From: Microdochium bolleyi
Lineage: Eukaryota > Ascomycota > Sordariomycetes > Xylariales > Microdochiaceae
Assembly (NCBI GenBank): GCA_001566295.1
Contig: KQ964245.1
Span: 253,524-317,523 of the forward strand
Reading direction: 5' to 3'
DNA length: 64,000 nt
In this document: positions 21,625 to 34,808 of the stretch, one piece after another
Position numbering within the stretch: position 1 is the stretch's first letter
Layout of the letters: each line of letters begins with the position of its first letter
The notes under the pieces: model-generated
Databases searched by the model: none
The model's input: the letters and a program-made list of their open reading frames with translations, nothing else
What the model was told of the DNA's origin: nothing
Program-made: the position numbers and the translations under genes

Positions 21625-24600
21625 CTAGGCTGTAGTGCTGCTCGTTGCACGATATGGCGTCACGTTTGTCACCGGCTCTCGCTCCAGCGTCATTTGGAAG
21701 TCCATGAGAGAGTCATCAGCCTGATGGTGATGGGCGCTCTCATCGGCGGCCGCAGCTTGTGCTGCTTCGCGCTCGATGGCAGCCTGGATGTCAAACAAGT
21801 CGGTCTCGCTCTCGCCAGGGTCTGGCATGAGGGATTGATGATCTTCCACGGACGCGTTGTTATCGTTGGCCTCCTTCTCGATCGCAGCTTGGAGGTCAAG
21901 TAAGAAATCATCTTCTTCCTTTTCAAGAAATCCAGATTGTTCGGTGGTCGGTACTGTCAACTGCTGCTGTGCCACGGAGCCGAGACTTGTATCGTCTCTG
22001 GTCTGAGCTTCAGACTTCTCGCAGCCCACATTTGGTACTGGCTCATGATCAACTACAAGAGGTGCGTCCATAGACGAGTCTCCGTTTAAGGCCGCCGCGA
22101 GTTCTCCATTAATATCGCCGGTCAAGTCATCAGGGATATCACCGTCGAGGAGTGCCTGCAGATCCATCAGGGCAGCATCCTCGATGCTGAGGTCTTCCTG
22201 TGGTGTCCCTTCCACCGACGCCCCTGAGAATGCCGCGTCTGACAGTGCGGATGTTGTCTGTGGTGTGGCCTGAGTGCTCGGTGGCGGCGGAACTGAAGCA
22301 GCTGCCGTCCGGGATTGCTGAGGTGATTGTAGCATTTTGACAGGCAAATGGACTGGCTGCGCAGCGAGAAACGGTGGCCTTGGAGCTGTAGATGACATCG
22401 AGACTGGTGGCCTCACCGAGTGATGAGTTCCCACGCCTCCACCAGGCAGATGGGGGTGGGTGAATCTTTGGGACGGCGTGGTGCTATGAGAGATTGGCGC
22501 TGCAGCGGTTGGTCTTGCTGGAGTCTGCGGATTGTGAAGTGCGTTGCTCTGCATGCTACTTGCATGCGGGTGCACGCCATTGACATGGGCTTGCTGCTCC
22601 TCCTTTGCCTTCTCCTCGGCTTCCTTTCGTGCCGCCTGTGTTGGAGCTCGAGTCTTTAGCTCGCCTGTGACGCACTGCAGGTAATAAGGCATTTCTGTGT
22701 TTGCTTTCAGGAAAAATAGCTTGAGGTTCCTGGCCTTATCCTTCAATTGGACCTGGGTGCGATCCGCAAGTATCTGACTGATGGAGCCATTGGGTCCGAA
22801 GAGACCTAGAATCTGAGACCAATGCGGCCCTTTGACCATGTCAAGACCCATCATAAGGGCCTTCTCTTCCTCAGGGCTCCAGGGTCGTCGCGTAGAGTGT
22901 GTGCCTTCCCTTCGGGCCTGTGTCGAAGATCGCGCTGCCGCAGCTTGTCGCGCTCTTTCGTACAGCGCAGGAGTTGAATCACTCTGGTTCGGCGGGAGGT
23001 GATCGCCTGGGGCCCGGTAACTGGGATGAGGCGGATGTTGCGGGTAAGGGTAATATTGTTGAGGCTGTCTTTGTTGGTATGCTGCTTGTGAAGATGAGTG
23101 CGGTTGTGCTGTATGCGTGTCAGCATGAAACGATACATTCGGCGACACCAGGTGATAACCTACAGTTGGGTTGATGACCTGGAGGTGGCACCTTCGGGTC
23201 GTCATGGCTTCCTTGCATACGCTGTAGAGCCATCATCGTCGCCTTTGAGGCACTCTCTGCTGCTGAAGTGACTTCTCCTGGTTGGCTGGCATCTTTCTCT
23301 GGTGCCTGTGCCTGCTCGGCTGCCTTGGATATGCTGTCGGTCAGAAAGGCTGTAAGGTCCTCGTCGTTCTTTGATGGATCCGAATCGGGGTCCAGATCGA
23401 TCTCCGCAGCTCTGGAGGCTTCTGCAATGGCCGCATCAAGATCAAAATCGAAGTCCAACTCGGGGTGTTCTCCGTCGTGGGGCTCATTGTGCTCGAAGCC
23501 TGGGCGCAGTTCTATTATGCCGGCTCCCTGCATTTTAATGCTCTCGATATTTTCGTTGAGATATGTGTTCAGGCTATCGAGGAACGTCTCGTAGCTGAAC
23601 TGCTTGCTCAGCGCCTCTATTCACAATGTCAGTCACTCGTCCCGCAATCCGAAAATAATCTTTGCGACATACGTATACTATCGGCATCGTTCGACTCGTT
23701 TCTCAACATCGCTTTCCGAGCTTCAGCATCTATCAGAAACTGAGTCTCGATGCTGTTCAGCGGCCACCCAATATGGTGTGATTCCAGTACTGCTCTCATG
23801 GTCGTGGGGAAGACCTCGTCCAGGATCTCATCTCTCGTCCGTTCTTGCTGGCCATCCAGCATGGCCAGAAATATCTGAGTCTTCAGCGCAAGAAAGATAT
23901 CGGCTGCATCTTGGGACAGATCGTGGCCTTGCGGTATGAAGATCGTGAGGAACTGGTCATTGACTTCCTCGAGGCCAATATCTAGCGTGCTGAAGAGGCT
24001 GGCGCATGATGCGGCAAGATTGGCGACCCTGACGATCTCCCGGTCGCCGTCGTATACACCGAGGCTGTATGGGTCTAGCAGGAGACTGTCCTCGGAAAGG
24101 CACCGGCGTTGTGCATCGAAAGCGGTTTTGAGGCACACATATTCTCGGGCAACGTCGGAATCGCGGTTGTGGCATAGTGTCCGGATAGTATCCTCCAGGG
24201 ACTGCTCGGACCAAGCTACTAGCACATCGACGGCCTGTCATGGGTCTTCGCCATCAGTCACCATTCCTCACTGGCCGAATCCACCCGCATCCTCTAAAAG
24301 CCCAGGAGGGTCGGGTTCGAGCACTTACAAGACTACCCAGAGCAGGAAGTACGTGTTTCCGGCGTGTGAAGTGATGTGTGCCATTCCATATGGACTCGGA
24401 CCGGGTCGGCGGCATGCTCATCAGGGCCTCCTCCAGGTCTATTATGCTGACGGCGGCGGAGTCGAGAAAGTCGCCTGTCGCGCTTGACATCGGGTCGCCT
24501 TCGAGCTGGAGGTAGTCGTCGTGCATGACCGAGTCCTGCGCCTGCTGCACCAATCGGGCGAATTCGTCCATGTCCTCGGCGCCTCCCACGACAGCGCCAT

Positions 24601-24971
24601 CGTGTGCCACAGGCTCGGTCTTGAGTCGCTTGTCGTCGCGGAGCTCGGCGTCCTGGTGTTCGTTCGGAGATCGCGACCTCTTCAACGGTGACGCGGGGCG
24701 CTGGTCTTCGACCCCGGGCATGGGGATGTCCTCGGCATTAGGCTCGGGCTTTACGGAGGGACCTACGGAGGTACTGTTAGTGAATGATGGATGCATTCAA
24801 TGGCGTCCGAGGTGGTACAGCTGTCACGAAAGCTGGGTAGGAACATTGTAACAACGCACTAGGAGGGGCGAGGACGGCATCGCTTGTAGGGGTTTGCTGC
24901 AGCATGGCAGGAGCTGGGCCGGCCTCGGCGGCCTTCTCAGCGGCTGCAATGGCATCTGCAAGGTCTGCCAT
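21625..24971 (-). CDS. tbf1: Tbf1-like TTAGGG-repeat (telobox Myb) binding factor
   Basis: Five exons, 24971-24860, 24762-24329, 24234-23673, 23616-23164 and 23108-21625, give 1014 residues. All joins are in frame (phases 1, 0, 1, 1). Exon 3 (about 183-370) is helical and resembles the TRF-homology dimerisation domain ([20 protein letters not shown] and following). A single Myb/SANT domain lies at about 594-655: [20 protein letters not shown], then WSQILGLFG, then [16 protein letters not shown]. The last segment is a telobox, where the consensus VDLKDKWRN is here VQLKDKARN. Known Tbf1/TRF proteins bind TTAGGG repeats at telomeres, subtelomeres and some promoters in the nucleus. The C-terminal 350 residues are low-complexity, then acidic, with repeated [14 protein letters not shown] units near the end ([36 protein letters not shown]). 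The start is the ATG at 24971 ([16 protein letters not shown]). Confidence 0.85.
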
Positions 24972-27831
24972 AGGGAGCGATCATCTGCGCGGCAGTAGTG
25001 GCATTTGAGAAGTTGGTTGAAAGTTAGCAAGAAGTCGCCAAAAAGGTCTTACATGCCTACATGACGACGGGCTCTGCTGGAGGAAAAGTCCCGGCAGTTG
25101 CGATGCCCATTATTTTCTGCCGGCTCCTTATCTTATCGGACGATTCGAGACGCACACAAATGCGTGGTTCGCAGCGACAGCAAAAAGTTTAAGTGGAGAC
25201 AGGCAAAGGCGGAGAGCACGGCGGGCACGACGGAGAACGCCTTCGTGACTATCCCGGGCGTTGCAGAGCTTGCAATTTGAGGCATCGCAAATCATTCGGT
25301 GGAACATTCTAATTATGAGAAATCTTGCCATGTGCGAGTCGTCCGCAGAATGCTCTCAGGTCTTGCGGATGGCAAGCTCGTCGCCTTGGGGTGCACCCGG
25401 GACTTTCAGCTCTAAGTTCACTCATGGGTACTGAGCCTTGGCAGGGTGATATCTTGATTATGTTGAGCGTTGGCTGGGTCACCACACTCACTCGGTTTTA
25501 TTTTATTCTCAAAATTTATCAAGCTTATCCTCTGGAGCTTTAGAAAAACCACAGGGCCTGTGCCCCCTCCAAGGTCCCTTTCAAGCACGCCTAGACTTCC
25601 TGCTCTTGTAGAAGAACCCTTCGGCCGGGACGACTCATCTGGGGGGAAAGAAAGAGATGCAGTGCTCCTGGTGATATCGTGAAGACAGTGCTGAAAGCAG
25701 AGGCCAGCGTCTTTTACACGGGTCTCGGTATGCATAACGTCGGTGTATAGCCGAAGCCAAGCATCCTCCTGACAGCACCCTGACGACGGAGAAAGAGTTT
25801 CATGCAGCTACGCCGGCCTCCACCGGTACAGTGCCCGGCTAGGCAATGCCATGGGTACAGTCGTGAGATATTATAATCATCTCTAAAGGCAATCAATACT
25901 GTGCATTGACGAGGCAACGTGCTGGGCGTTGGTTGGCATCACAACGGCGTGACTGGGGCCAGAAGGGCTCGTGCAGACTTGCACCGAAGCACCGGACCGG
26001 AGTGGGGCTCAGAGCCTCAAACATGTGGCCTGGTCCCACGCTCCTGTCCAAGCAATGGGCCGAGTCAGACTAGGTCGCATCCTCCTGGGCCGAGCATCGC
26101 AGAGTCGAGCTCGTGCCGGTGTTGTCTGCTACTGTTTTTTAGGGATGGGGTCTGTAGGTCCACAGATCTGCTCGGCCTTACAAGTTTGCTAGAACCGCCA
26201 AGCCAACTGACGCCGACTCAGGAGCGAAGACGGAAAGGCTTGACGGAATGTCATTGTTGCCAGGATCCATGTTCGCGGCTCCAACCAAGCAGCTTCTCAG
26301 AATCGCTTTTCTGCTTTTGGCACATGAGAAGTCCCCGTACGTCAATAGTTGCAGGGTTGACAGAGCGGTGTCCATCCCCTTGCGGAGGCAGGACACGTAC
26401 TCGAGCAGACGTTGTGTGGAGTTGAGAGGCCGTGAAGCGGGGTAGACGTCAGCTAGCGTCCATTTGTGCGGAGAGGAGCTCGAAGGAGAAGCCAATTGCA
26501 CACGAACACCATTTCAAAGCTTCCAGTGCATGGATACGCCGACAGCGTAGTATTTCCCCAGGCGGCGGGCCAAAATCGACCCGGCCCAACCCGGATAATT
26601 ACCAATCGAACGATGAAAGGACGGACGGCCAGGAGAATCTTGGCAGACCCTGGCAGTGCGTGAGCTGAGTTTATTGCTGCCCTCCTGCACAATGCATCCA
26701 TCCCCATCTCGCCCATCTCTTTGTTGGCTGCGCGTGGCAACCCTGGTGTCACCCACGGACCTTGCGGACCACACTAGAACACCTGGAAGGGTGTGCGGCG
26801 CGGCTGAGCGGATCGGACGTCAGGATCTTGGCCGGGAGCTTAGCCTAGAGCTTGGAGACATGATTTGTTGTCCTGAGCCGAGGAGATTCCAGGGCCTGTC
26901 GTGCGCAGCTCATCGGCGTTAGGACAGCATCTTAAAGCCTAACGAAGCGTATGACGGGTGACAGGCGTTTGTGGAGATGGCAGGGAACCCCAGAGAGGCC
27001 GGCAGATGAAGCACGAAGCCATGTTCAAGGATCGACGCAGTTCCGAGCAGGCATTGGCGGAACCGTTCCTTTTGTGGAGGACTGCCTGATTACCAGTGGC
27101 GAAGTCTTTCCCAGATCCTGGCTGCAAGATCTAGCTGATCAGTCATTTGCATCGTTGGATCAAAGGTTCTGCAATGCGATGCACTAGCCGGCACTTGGCT
27201 GCTCATCTCATCTGGGGATAGAACGGGCTATCCGTCCTGGAGACCAAAACTCCGACTAGACTAGTCGACATCTGCCCAGCAGCCGCGATGCAAAGAGCCG
27301 TGAAGAGGTGGCCGTCCTCTGGCGTCTCGCCTCGGGACAAGAGGCGACGGCCGTGCGGGGTTGGGGCGGGCTCCGCGTGGGCCGGTGGTGCACAGTGGGA
27401 GGACCCCAAATGCCGTCAGAACCCGCAGGGCCGAGCCACCCCGCAGCTCCGAGCCACTGCTTCGCTCGGTCACGGCGTGCTCCACCGCCGACCCCGCCAT
27501 AACCAACCCACACAGCATCACCTTCTCCACCTCCCCCACCACGACGGAGCCGGGTAGCTGGAGCAGCACGCGCGCTAGCTTCCCTCCTCCACGCCTGCAC
27601 CCATACCCGAGCAGGTGTGGCAACGACCCCTCTTCTCCTTGCGGCTTTCTCCAGCGAGCCGCTTGTCCTGCGAGGTGCTCATGCCCGCTCCCGCGCCGCT
27701 CCAACCTTCTTGGTTCCTATAGATAGTCCTCCGCTGCCTGCTCACACTGGACAGTTCCCTCCCCCTTCCCCTGACCAATATCTCTCTGCTTTTCTCCAGA
27801 TACCCCCATCAAGTCTAAACCGTCAGTTACA
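24972..27831. other. gene-poor intergenic region
   Basis: 2.9 kb between the divergent starts of the tbf1-like gene and aldehyde dehydrogenase. Open frames here are short, overlap on several frames and match no family. The final 200 bases are pyrimidine-rich (CCCTCCCCCTTCCCC near 27760), typical of a fungal promoter and leader just before the aldehyde dehydrogenase ATG. Confidence 0.5.
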
Positions 27832-29471
27832 ATGTCTCTCTCCGTCGAGCTCAAGACGCCCATCACTGGTGCCTACCAGCAGCCGACTGGCCTGTAAGTC
27901 GAACCTCCCTGGTTTTTCGAGTTCAGATCTTCTTGCGACAGGGCCTGCCGCTGACATTGTGTTATTCCTTACTTTCTAGGTTCATCGACAACGAGTTTGT
28001 CGAGAGTGTGGACAAGAAGACCTTCGAGGTCATCAACCCCACCACAGAGGAGGTTATCTGCTCCGTCTCAGAAGCCACCGAGAAGGATGTCGACATTGCC
28101 GTCGCCTCGGCCCGCAAGGCCTTCGAGGGCGCCTGGCGCACAGTCACCCCCGGCCAGCGGAGCCAATACCTTATGAAGCTCGCCGACCTTGTTGAGCAGA
28201 ACCTCGAGAAGCTCGCCGCCGTCGAGTCCCTCGACAACGGCAAGTCCATCACCATGGCCAAGGGCGACGTAGCTGCCGTCGCCGCCACCATCCGCTACTA
28301 CGGCGGTTGGGCCGACAAGATCCACGGCAAGACCATCGACACCAACCACGAGACCTTCACATACACCAGACCTGAGCCGGTACGTACTACTATCTACAAT
28401 AGCCACGATTAGACGTAACTGCGTACTGACAATGCATCCTAGCTCGGTGTCTGCGGTCAAATCATCCCCTGGAACTTCCCGCTCCTCATGTTTGCCTGGA
28501 AGATCGCCCCTGCGCTCGCCACTGGTAACACTGTTGTCCTGAAGACCGCCGAGCAGACCCCTCTGTCCGCCCTCGTCTTCTGCACGCTCATCAAGGAGGC
28601 TGGCTTCCCTCCCGGAGTCCTCAATGTCATCTCCGGCTTCGGCAAGGTTGCCGGTGCTGCGCTGTCCGCCCACATGGACGTCGACAAGATCGCCTTCACC
28701 GGCTCCACCCTCGTCGGCCGCCAGATTATGAAGGCCGCGGCCTCGTCCAACCTCAAGAAGGTCACTCTCGAGCTCGGCGGCAAGTCACCCAACATTGTCT
28801 TCAACGACGCCGACATCGAGCAGGCCATCTCGTGGGTCAACTTTGGCATCTACTTCAACCACGGCCAGTGCTGCTGTGCAGGCTCCCGCATCTACGTGCA
28901 GGAAGGCATCTACGACAAGTTCATCGAGGCCTTCAAGAAGCGCGCCGAGCAGAACGCTGTCGGCGACCCCTTCCACGAGTCGACCTTCCAGGGCCCCCAG
29001 GTCTCGCAGCTCCAGTACGACCGCATCATGGGCTACATCCAGGACGGCAAGGACCAGGGCGCCAAGGTCGAGGTCGGCGGCGCGCGCCACGGCGACAAGG
29101 GCTACTTCATCCAGCCCACCATCTTCTCCGGCGTTACTCCCGACATGAAGATTATGCGCGAGGAGATCTTCGGCCCAGTCGCCTCGGTCGCCAAGTTCTC
29201 CACCGAGGAGGAGGTCATCGCCCTCGGTAACGACAGCAACTACGGCCTCGCCGCTGCCGTCCACACCAAGGACCTCAACACGGCCATCCGCGTGTCCAAC
29301 GCCCTGCGCGCTGGCACCGTCTGGGTCAACTCTTACAACGTCATCCAGCACCAGGTCCCCTTCGGCGGCTTCAAGGAGTCCGGCATCGGCCGCGAGCTCG
29401 GCGAGGCCGCTCTCGCCAACTACACCCAGAACAAGTCGGTCTCGATCCGCCTGGGTGGTGCCATCTTCTAA
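27832..29471 (+). CDS. aldA: NAD(P)+-dependent aldehyde dehydrogenase
   Basis: Three exons, 27832-27893, 27980-28379 and 28443-29471, give 496 residues, the usual length for the family. Introns are 86 nt (phase 2) and 63 nt (phase 0). Family motifs are complete: PWNFPLL with Asn165, [24 protein letters not shown] with general base Glu264, and [12 protein letters not shown] with catalytic Cys298 (the middle of three). EEIFGPV and the C-terminal [15 protein letters not shown] follow. The enzyme oxidises acetaldehyde or other aldehydes to acids. In fungi the closest family members (AldA) act in ethanol utilisation and acetate formation, and the cytosol is likely because no targeting signal is visible. 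Codon use is strongly biased to C-ending codons, which suggests high expression. The leader is pyrimidine-rich. Confidence 0.95.
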
Positions 29472-32400
29472 GGGAAGGAAAATGTGTACAAATTCGAAAT
29501 GGGAAACAAACTAAGCCAAGCCTTGTGGAGTTTTGATTTTTACAACGAATGAAATGAACAAAACCATTCTTCATAACCAATGTGTCTCTCTATTTCATGT
29601 GATACCCCAGTTTCCGCTTTGTGATGTGCTTTTGCCCGCCACACTGGACGGTGTGGCATAACTCGCCTGCGCCTTCTGTCGCGTGCATGCCTTGAATGTA
29701 TCCAGTGCACTGCAGTCCAAACCGACCCACCTGAGGGATTATGGCAATGCATATGAGTTGCAAACCAAGTTTACCCTGTGTGCGGTGCTGTGCACGGCGT
29801 GGGGCTGTTGGGAGAACCCATACCCAGGTGCTCCAAGACAAGATGTAACGTTTGAGCCCGCGTTTCACCCACGACATGTGCCGGGCGCCAGGGGCTGAGC
29901 GGCCGATGACCCCTGCCGTTCTCGAAACTCAGGAGTCGCTCCTCTGCAAAGGGGGAAGTGGCCTCGCTCACGCAGACCCGGTTCTCCAGTTCCTTCTGGC
30001 CGCCGCTCAAAATTTCTCCTTCACTTGCTTGCTTGATGGCTGGTTGGGGCGGTGATGATGTGGAATAGATAGATGTCAGCACTTGGGGTCTCAGTAAGCG
30101 TTGTGGCACTGGCATGAACTGAGAGACCAACCAGTTACCCCTGTCGTGAGCTCGAATGGCACGCAGGGGTTGTGCCGAAAGAGGAAATGCTGGAGAAGAG
30201 ACAAGGGGTCCCGGTTCCTTGCTTGCGTTACAACAGGAGTCATTTCAGGGTATCCTCAGACTTGTTTGTCCCGATGCGGCACTGCTTGCGGGATGGACAT
30301 CTTGGAACTGCGCAGAAGTCAATCCTAGCCCATGTTCATGAGCGGAGCCACGCTTCGAGATAACCATGAATAGAGTTGCATAAGAAACGCGAGCCGCTGC
30401 TCCTTGGGATGGAAGGAGAATAGTATAGCCAGCGGGGGACAATAATATAGCCTAGGATGCAGCTTGCGATGATCATGATAGCACGAGGTGGGAAGCTCTG
30501 TAGAAGGATGAAATCCGGCTAGGGCCAGAAACACTGTAGCATTGCTTCCTAGCCCAACGTGAGACTACTGCAACTAAAGAAACGTGGGACGGACGGGCAT
30601 AGCGCTGTCTCCCATGGTACATATGCGGCGGGATTAAAGCAACCATCTGCACCACATGCATAAAGCCGCTGATCGACTTTGAACATTCCACAACAATCAG
30701 CCTACGTCCGGTGCCGCTGAGAGGGGGATCTTGAGCACGTACCTCTGATGCCAGCAAGCTTTCCCAGCCTCCTGGAGCCGCACCCTCAAACGTTTCAGTC
30801 TAGGCGGTACAATCTGCGGCCCGGATACTCTTACTATAGCACACAAGGTCATTGACTCGATCGAGGCCGGTGGGTTACTGGTTGTCGCAGGTGTAGCCGC
30901 GATCAGGCCACATAGACGTACTTGAGGGGCAGACAAGCCCTCGGGCCGGGGCCGCGACTCAGCAGCGATCGACAACAAGAGGCTGGCTTGGTGTAGCTGA
31001 ACCGGACGGCTCTGGTATCTGCGGGATCTTGCTTATCTGTGTGTTGGAGCATGGCTTTAGCTAGCTGAGTACCCTGACCCAAGCCGAGACCCGATTGCTT
31101 CGGGATCTGCGGCAAGGTTACAGATAGATTATGGTTGATACTTGTGGATTGGCGGGGGCCTCCCCCTACGGTGGCTGCGTCGATCTGGATACGATATGGA
31201 CAGTTGCTGGGTGAAGAGGAGCACGGAGCGGCTGCGGCAGACAGAGGTGCAGCATTATGATGATGAGTTCGAGATTGCTGGAAAGAGCTTTCAGAAGGTA
31301 CGGAGCCGCCCGTGAACCATCTTCCTCATTGCCGTTTTGAGGGAAATTGCCCACCTGAAGGTACCAAGCTGTCTTTCACATCCTTCAGGAACCCGCAAGC
31401 CATGCTCTGCATCCTCGTCACCACGTGCAGCTCGAGGCACGCGGCTCTCGCTCATTCGTACATCCCAGCTTCATGTGGTTGCAGATCCTACTACTTTCTC
31501 CCCATCGGGACAACCAGATTCATGCACGCCGTTCCAGGTTGGCCTGCCGGGACCCCCCCCCCCCCTTGGGCGCGATTGCTCACAGCCCGGCACATGAAGG
31601 TCGACGACTCCTGTTCACACCCTAACGCCTGTGGAATCAGCCGCTGAACTGCTCTTCGTCCAATGGGCATCGTCCCTACATCGACTCCGTCCTGTTTCTC
31701 GCCAAACGACATGCCCTCTGGGTCTACAGGCCCGGCTGCAGACCTTCCCCTTTGTGTCAGTCATCCAGCCCAGCGTTACCCCTGCAATTCCGTGTCGGAT
31801 CTGCTCGACAGCCCTGGGCACAATCCTGGGCCATCTCAGGTGCGACTGCTCGCCTTGCGAGCGGGCCTTTCCCGCAATCCCAACGTCACAGAGACTATAG
31901 CCCAGCTTGCACGTTAAGCATCAAGCCCATGCCGCCCTCAGCTCGCGGCTCTTGACCAATTCGGGATGCCCAGTCCAGATTGGCTCGCCTTGACTCGCAA
32001 TCCCCTGCTGTGCTCCGTACCGGCGCGTCTACCTGCTCTCGCCGAGATCCTGACACTGGCAGACTAACCTTCCCCTCTCCTCTTCCTCCCGTCACTTGTC
32101 TCGTGTGAGTGGGTGTGTTCTATGTTGTTGCAAGGCTGGCTTTCGAATTCCCGTACTCGTCTCTCGTTTCTCTTCCCCACGAGCTAGCCTCGTTTTCACT
32201 TGTTTGGCCCAGCCAGCCCTCCCTTCGTTTCTGGATTAGTCCTGAGGACTAGTCCGTTCTACTGTTCTTCATAACCCTTTGGGCGTGGACGTCCTTTCTT
32301 TTGCCTCTCTTGTTCTCTTCTCCCTCCCACCCCACGGTGTCGCCGCGTTGACGTGGTTGAGTAAGCCTCCGACTTGACTCCATCCGTCCGCCTGGACCAT

Positions 32401-32602
32401 CACTCAGCAAGGAAATGGCCACGAGCCTGTAGACCACAACGTCATCCCAAACTAAATAATATTCGGCTTGCTGTCGGTTCTTTTTTGTTCATATCGAAGT
32501 GGCAGTCTTTGTTTCTTCTCGGAGCCGATACCTGGACCGAGTGTAGGGACGACCCCGTCGAGCAGAAGCAAAACTGTCTAAAGCGAAACCACTTCTTCGG
32601 CC
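29472..32602. other. gene-poor intergenic region
   Basis: 3.1 kb without a supportable gene. It holds the 3' region of aldehyde dehydrogenase, many short overlapping open frames, a run of 13 C at 31553-31565, and the promoter and leader of the membrane-protein gene. The last 500 bases are CT-rich. Confidence 0.5.
31553..31565 (+). repeat. poly-C homopolymer run
   Basis: Thirteen consecutive C bases flanked by GGGA and TTGGG. It is intergenic and likely length-variable. Confidence 0.9.
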
Positions 32603-34693
32603 ATGGCGACCTTCACAGCAGCTCTCGCTGCGCTGACGACAATCTTCAGGCCGCCCTGCGAGACTTCCTGGCTGATCACAACTACAAAGGTCCCTTCGCA
32701 AGATCCTCCTTTTCCGACGGCTGGGCCTTCAAGCTGCGATCCACCGCGATGGGCCGCCAATCTCGAGGATCCCGGATTCCAGTACTACTCGCCCGCCATC
32801 TGCCCCAGTGGCTTCGCTGTCGGTCCCCGGTGCCAGATCAGAGATGCTCGGACGAATGAAGGATTCCCTGCCATCACCGAGGGGGAGACAGCAGTTTACT
32901 GCGTACCGAGGTAGGCTGTCACATGACGTGTACACATTCGGGCTCGGTGTTTAGACTCAAGAAAGGAGTGCGAGGAGGACACACACCGCCACTCGATATC
33001 CCGTAGTATTCTGCTGACTGTTACTACTTGTTCCAGTGGGTTTACTTGCACTTCAGACACAACCGACTTCCGGGGCGGGGTATGGGGCGTCGCCGGCAGG
33101 ACCAATGGACCCGCGAACCGAATCACGGTGACCGTGGCACCAGCGATGCAGATCCGATGGCGAGAGGCAGACCTCGCCATTTTGCAGACCCATCCCCTGA
33201 CGCCCGGTCTGGTCTTGTTAACGCCTCCGGGACGGACGGCACCGCCAAGCCCACCGGGCCCGACAGCACCGCCTGGACCAGCGCCACCACCGGGATCAAC
33301 ACAGCCTCCCGGAGAACCAAGCACGGTACAAGAGAGTTCGACCCCGGCCACGTCACCGCCCGTAGTTCCACAGCCGACGACGGCACCAGATTCGACGCAG
33401 CCCGGCAGGACAGACGACGCACCGATCATGACCTTGACTTCCACAGCAGGACCGGGAGTCTCTTTTGTGCCGCCGCCTGTTCCTCCCTCAACACCATCGA
33501 GTCTTTCGTCGCAATCCACGAGGAGCCAATTATCCCAATCGCCCAGCAGCCCAACGAGGAGCACCACCGCCCCCATCGGCACAACGACGGCGAGCTCAAC
33601 AGCGACACAGGCGCCTGGTGGCTCAGCACTCCCTGACGGGAGCAATATGGGCACGTCGGATGGGCCGGCCCGGACTTTCGACTGGCGTGTCTGGGCAGGG
33701 GTGATGGTGATCGCAGTGCTCCTGGTCGTCACGGGAGTTATGGTTTTTGTCTGCATCCTCCTTCGGCGCAACAAACCGAACGACCCATGGAGCCGTTTCA
33801 TGAGAAGCCCAGTTGGCCGGTTCTTCCTGAGGTTACGCAATGTGCTCCTTGCAAGCCCGCCCGGCATATGGCTCCAGAAACGCGCCGCCCAGGTGGGCCA
33901 ATCTGCAGCAGGAGGATGGGTGAAGGCTCGGTGGGCTAGAATCCGACCTGCCCCCCGGCCACCACCAGAGTCGCCTTCGGATAAGGTGTATGATATCGAG
34001 TATGGCGTGCCCGATACACCCATAGTGGCGGAGCTCGATGCCAACCAGCGGATAGGCTCGCCGGGAAACCCTGCCGAGCTCGATGGTTCCCCACGGTGGT
34101 CCCCTCTGCGCTGGAGTCGCAGCTCGGCATCGTCTACCTCCTTCGGTGTCGTCAGCAGAGTGAAGACATGGCTGGTAGCTTCGACTCAGCCCAAATCCGG
34201 GTGGACAAAGTCGTTCCGACAATCCAAGTTCGACTCTGACGGGAGGGATCGGCCCACGTCCTTCAAGAGCAGCAGACCCACATCTGAGAAGAGTACCTAC
34301 TCTCTTCGCGGATCAGCCGACTGGGGATTAGCTTCACCTGCCTCTCTGAAAGTCCCGACAGCGGCTCATATCACCCGTGCCCACGAACGCAACAACTCGC
34401 TAGCGGACGTCTTGGATGCAGGCGCGAAGTCAAAGGCTGCCAACGACAAGGGCAAGGAGCCAGAAGTGGCGGCCCAGTCATTTTCACCCCTGCTACCGCC
34501 TGACGCAGACGTGATGAACCGCCTGAGCGCAGGCACTTTCGGGGCTGGACGTGCTAGCCAGGTGATGGAGGCGGAGTCCACTCATACCACGGAGCCCGTA
34601 CCACCATGGCCCCTCAGGGACACATTGCCGTCCTCTCCTGCCCAGTTCTCCTCTGGCAGGAGAAAGGAAGACTCGTACATAAACAAGAGTTAA
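32603..34693 (+). CDS. fungal single-pass membrane protein, Cys-rich ectodomain
   Basis: Two exons, 32603-32910 and 33037-34693, give 654 residues. The intron is 126 nt, phase 2 (GTAGGC to TTCCAG). The ectodomain holds PPCETSW, YYSPAICPSGFAVG, then after the join SGFTCTSDTTDFRG and IRWREADLAILQTHPLTPG. This layout is common in uncharacterised filamentous-fungal surface proteins. A Pro/Ser/Thr-rich stalk follows (about residues 125-310), likely O-glycosylated. One transmembrane helix (about 320-346, VWAGVMVIAVLLVVTGVMVF) is followed by basic residues and a 300-residue Ser-rich cytoplasmic tail. The layout recalls wall-stress or signalling receptors, but function is unknown. The N-terminus MATFTAALAALTTIF is only weakly signal-like, so an earlier start cannot be excluded. 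The stop lies 115 bases from the stop of the convergent Zn2Cys6 gene. Confidence 0.8.
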
Positions 34694-34808
34694 GAATAGA
34701 GCGCCTTCTATCCAGTACCCTCGCGCTATACAGGCGCGATATTGGCGCGATATAGCTCCCACGTGATTAGACGGCACGATTACACATGCCAGAAAGACAA
34801 ATGGCGAC

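Noticed and set aside
23109..23136. A 28-nt intron in the tbf1-like gene (GTATCG to ACAG)
   Set aside because: Too short; the donor GTAGGT at 23163 gives a normal 56-nt intron in the same frame.
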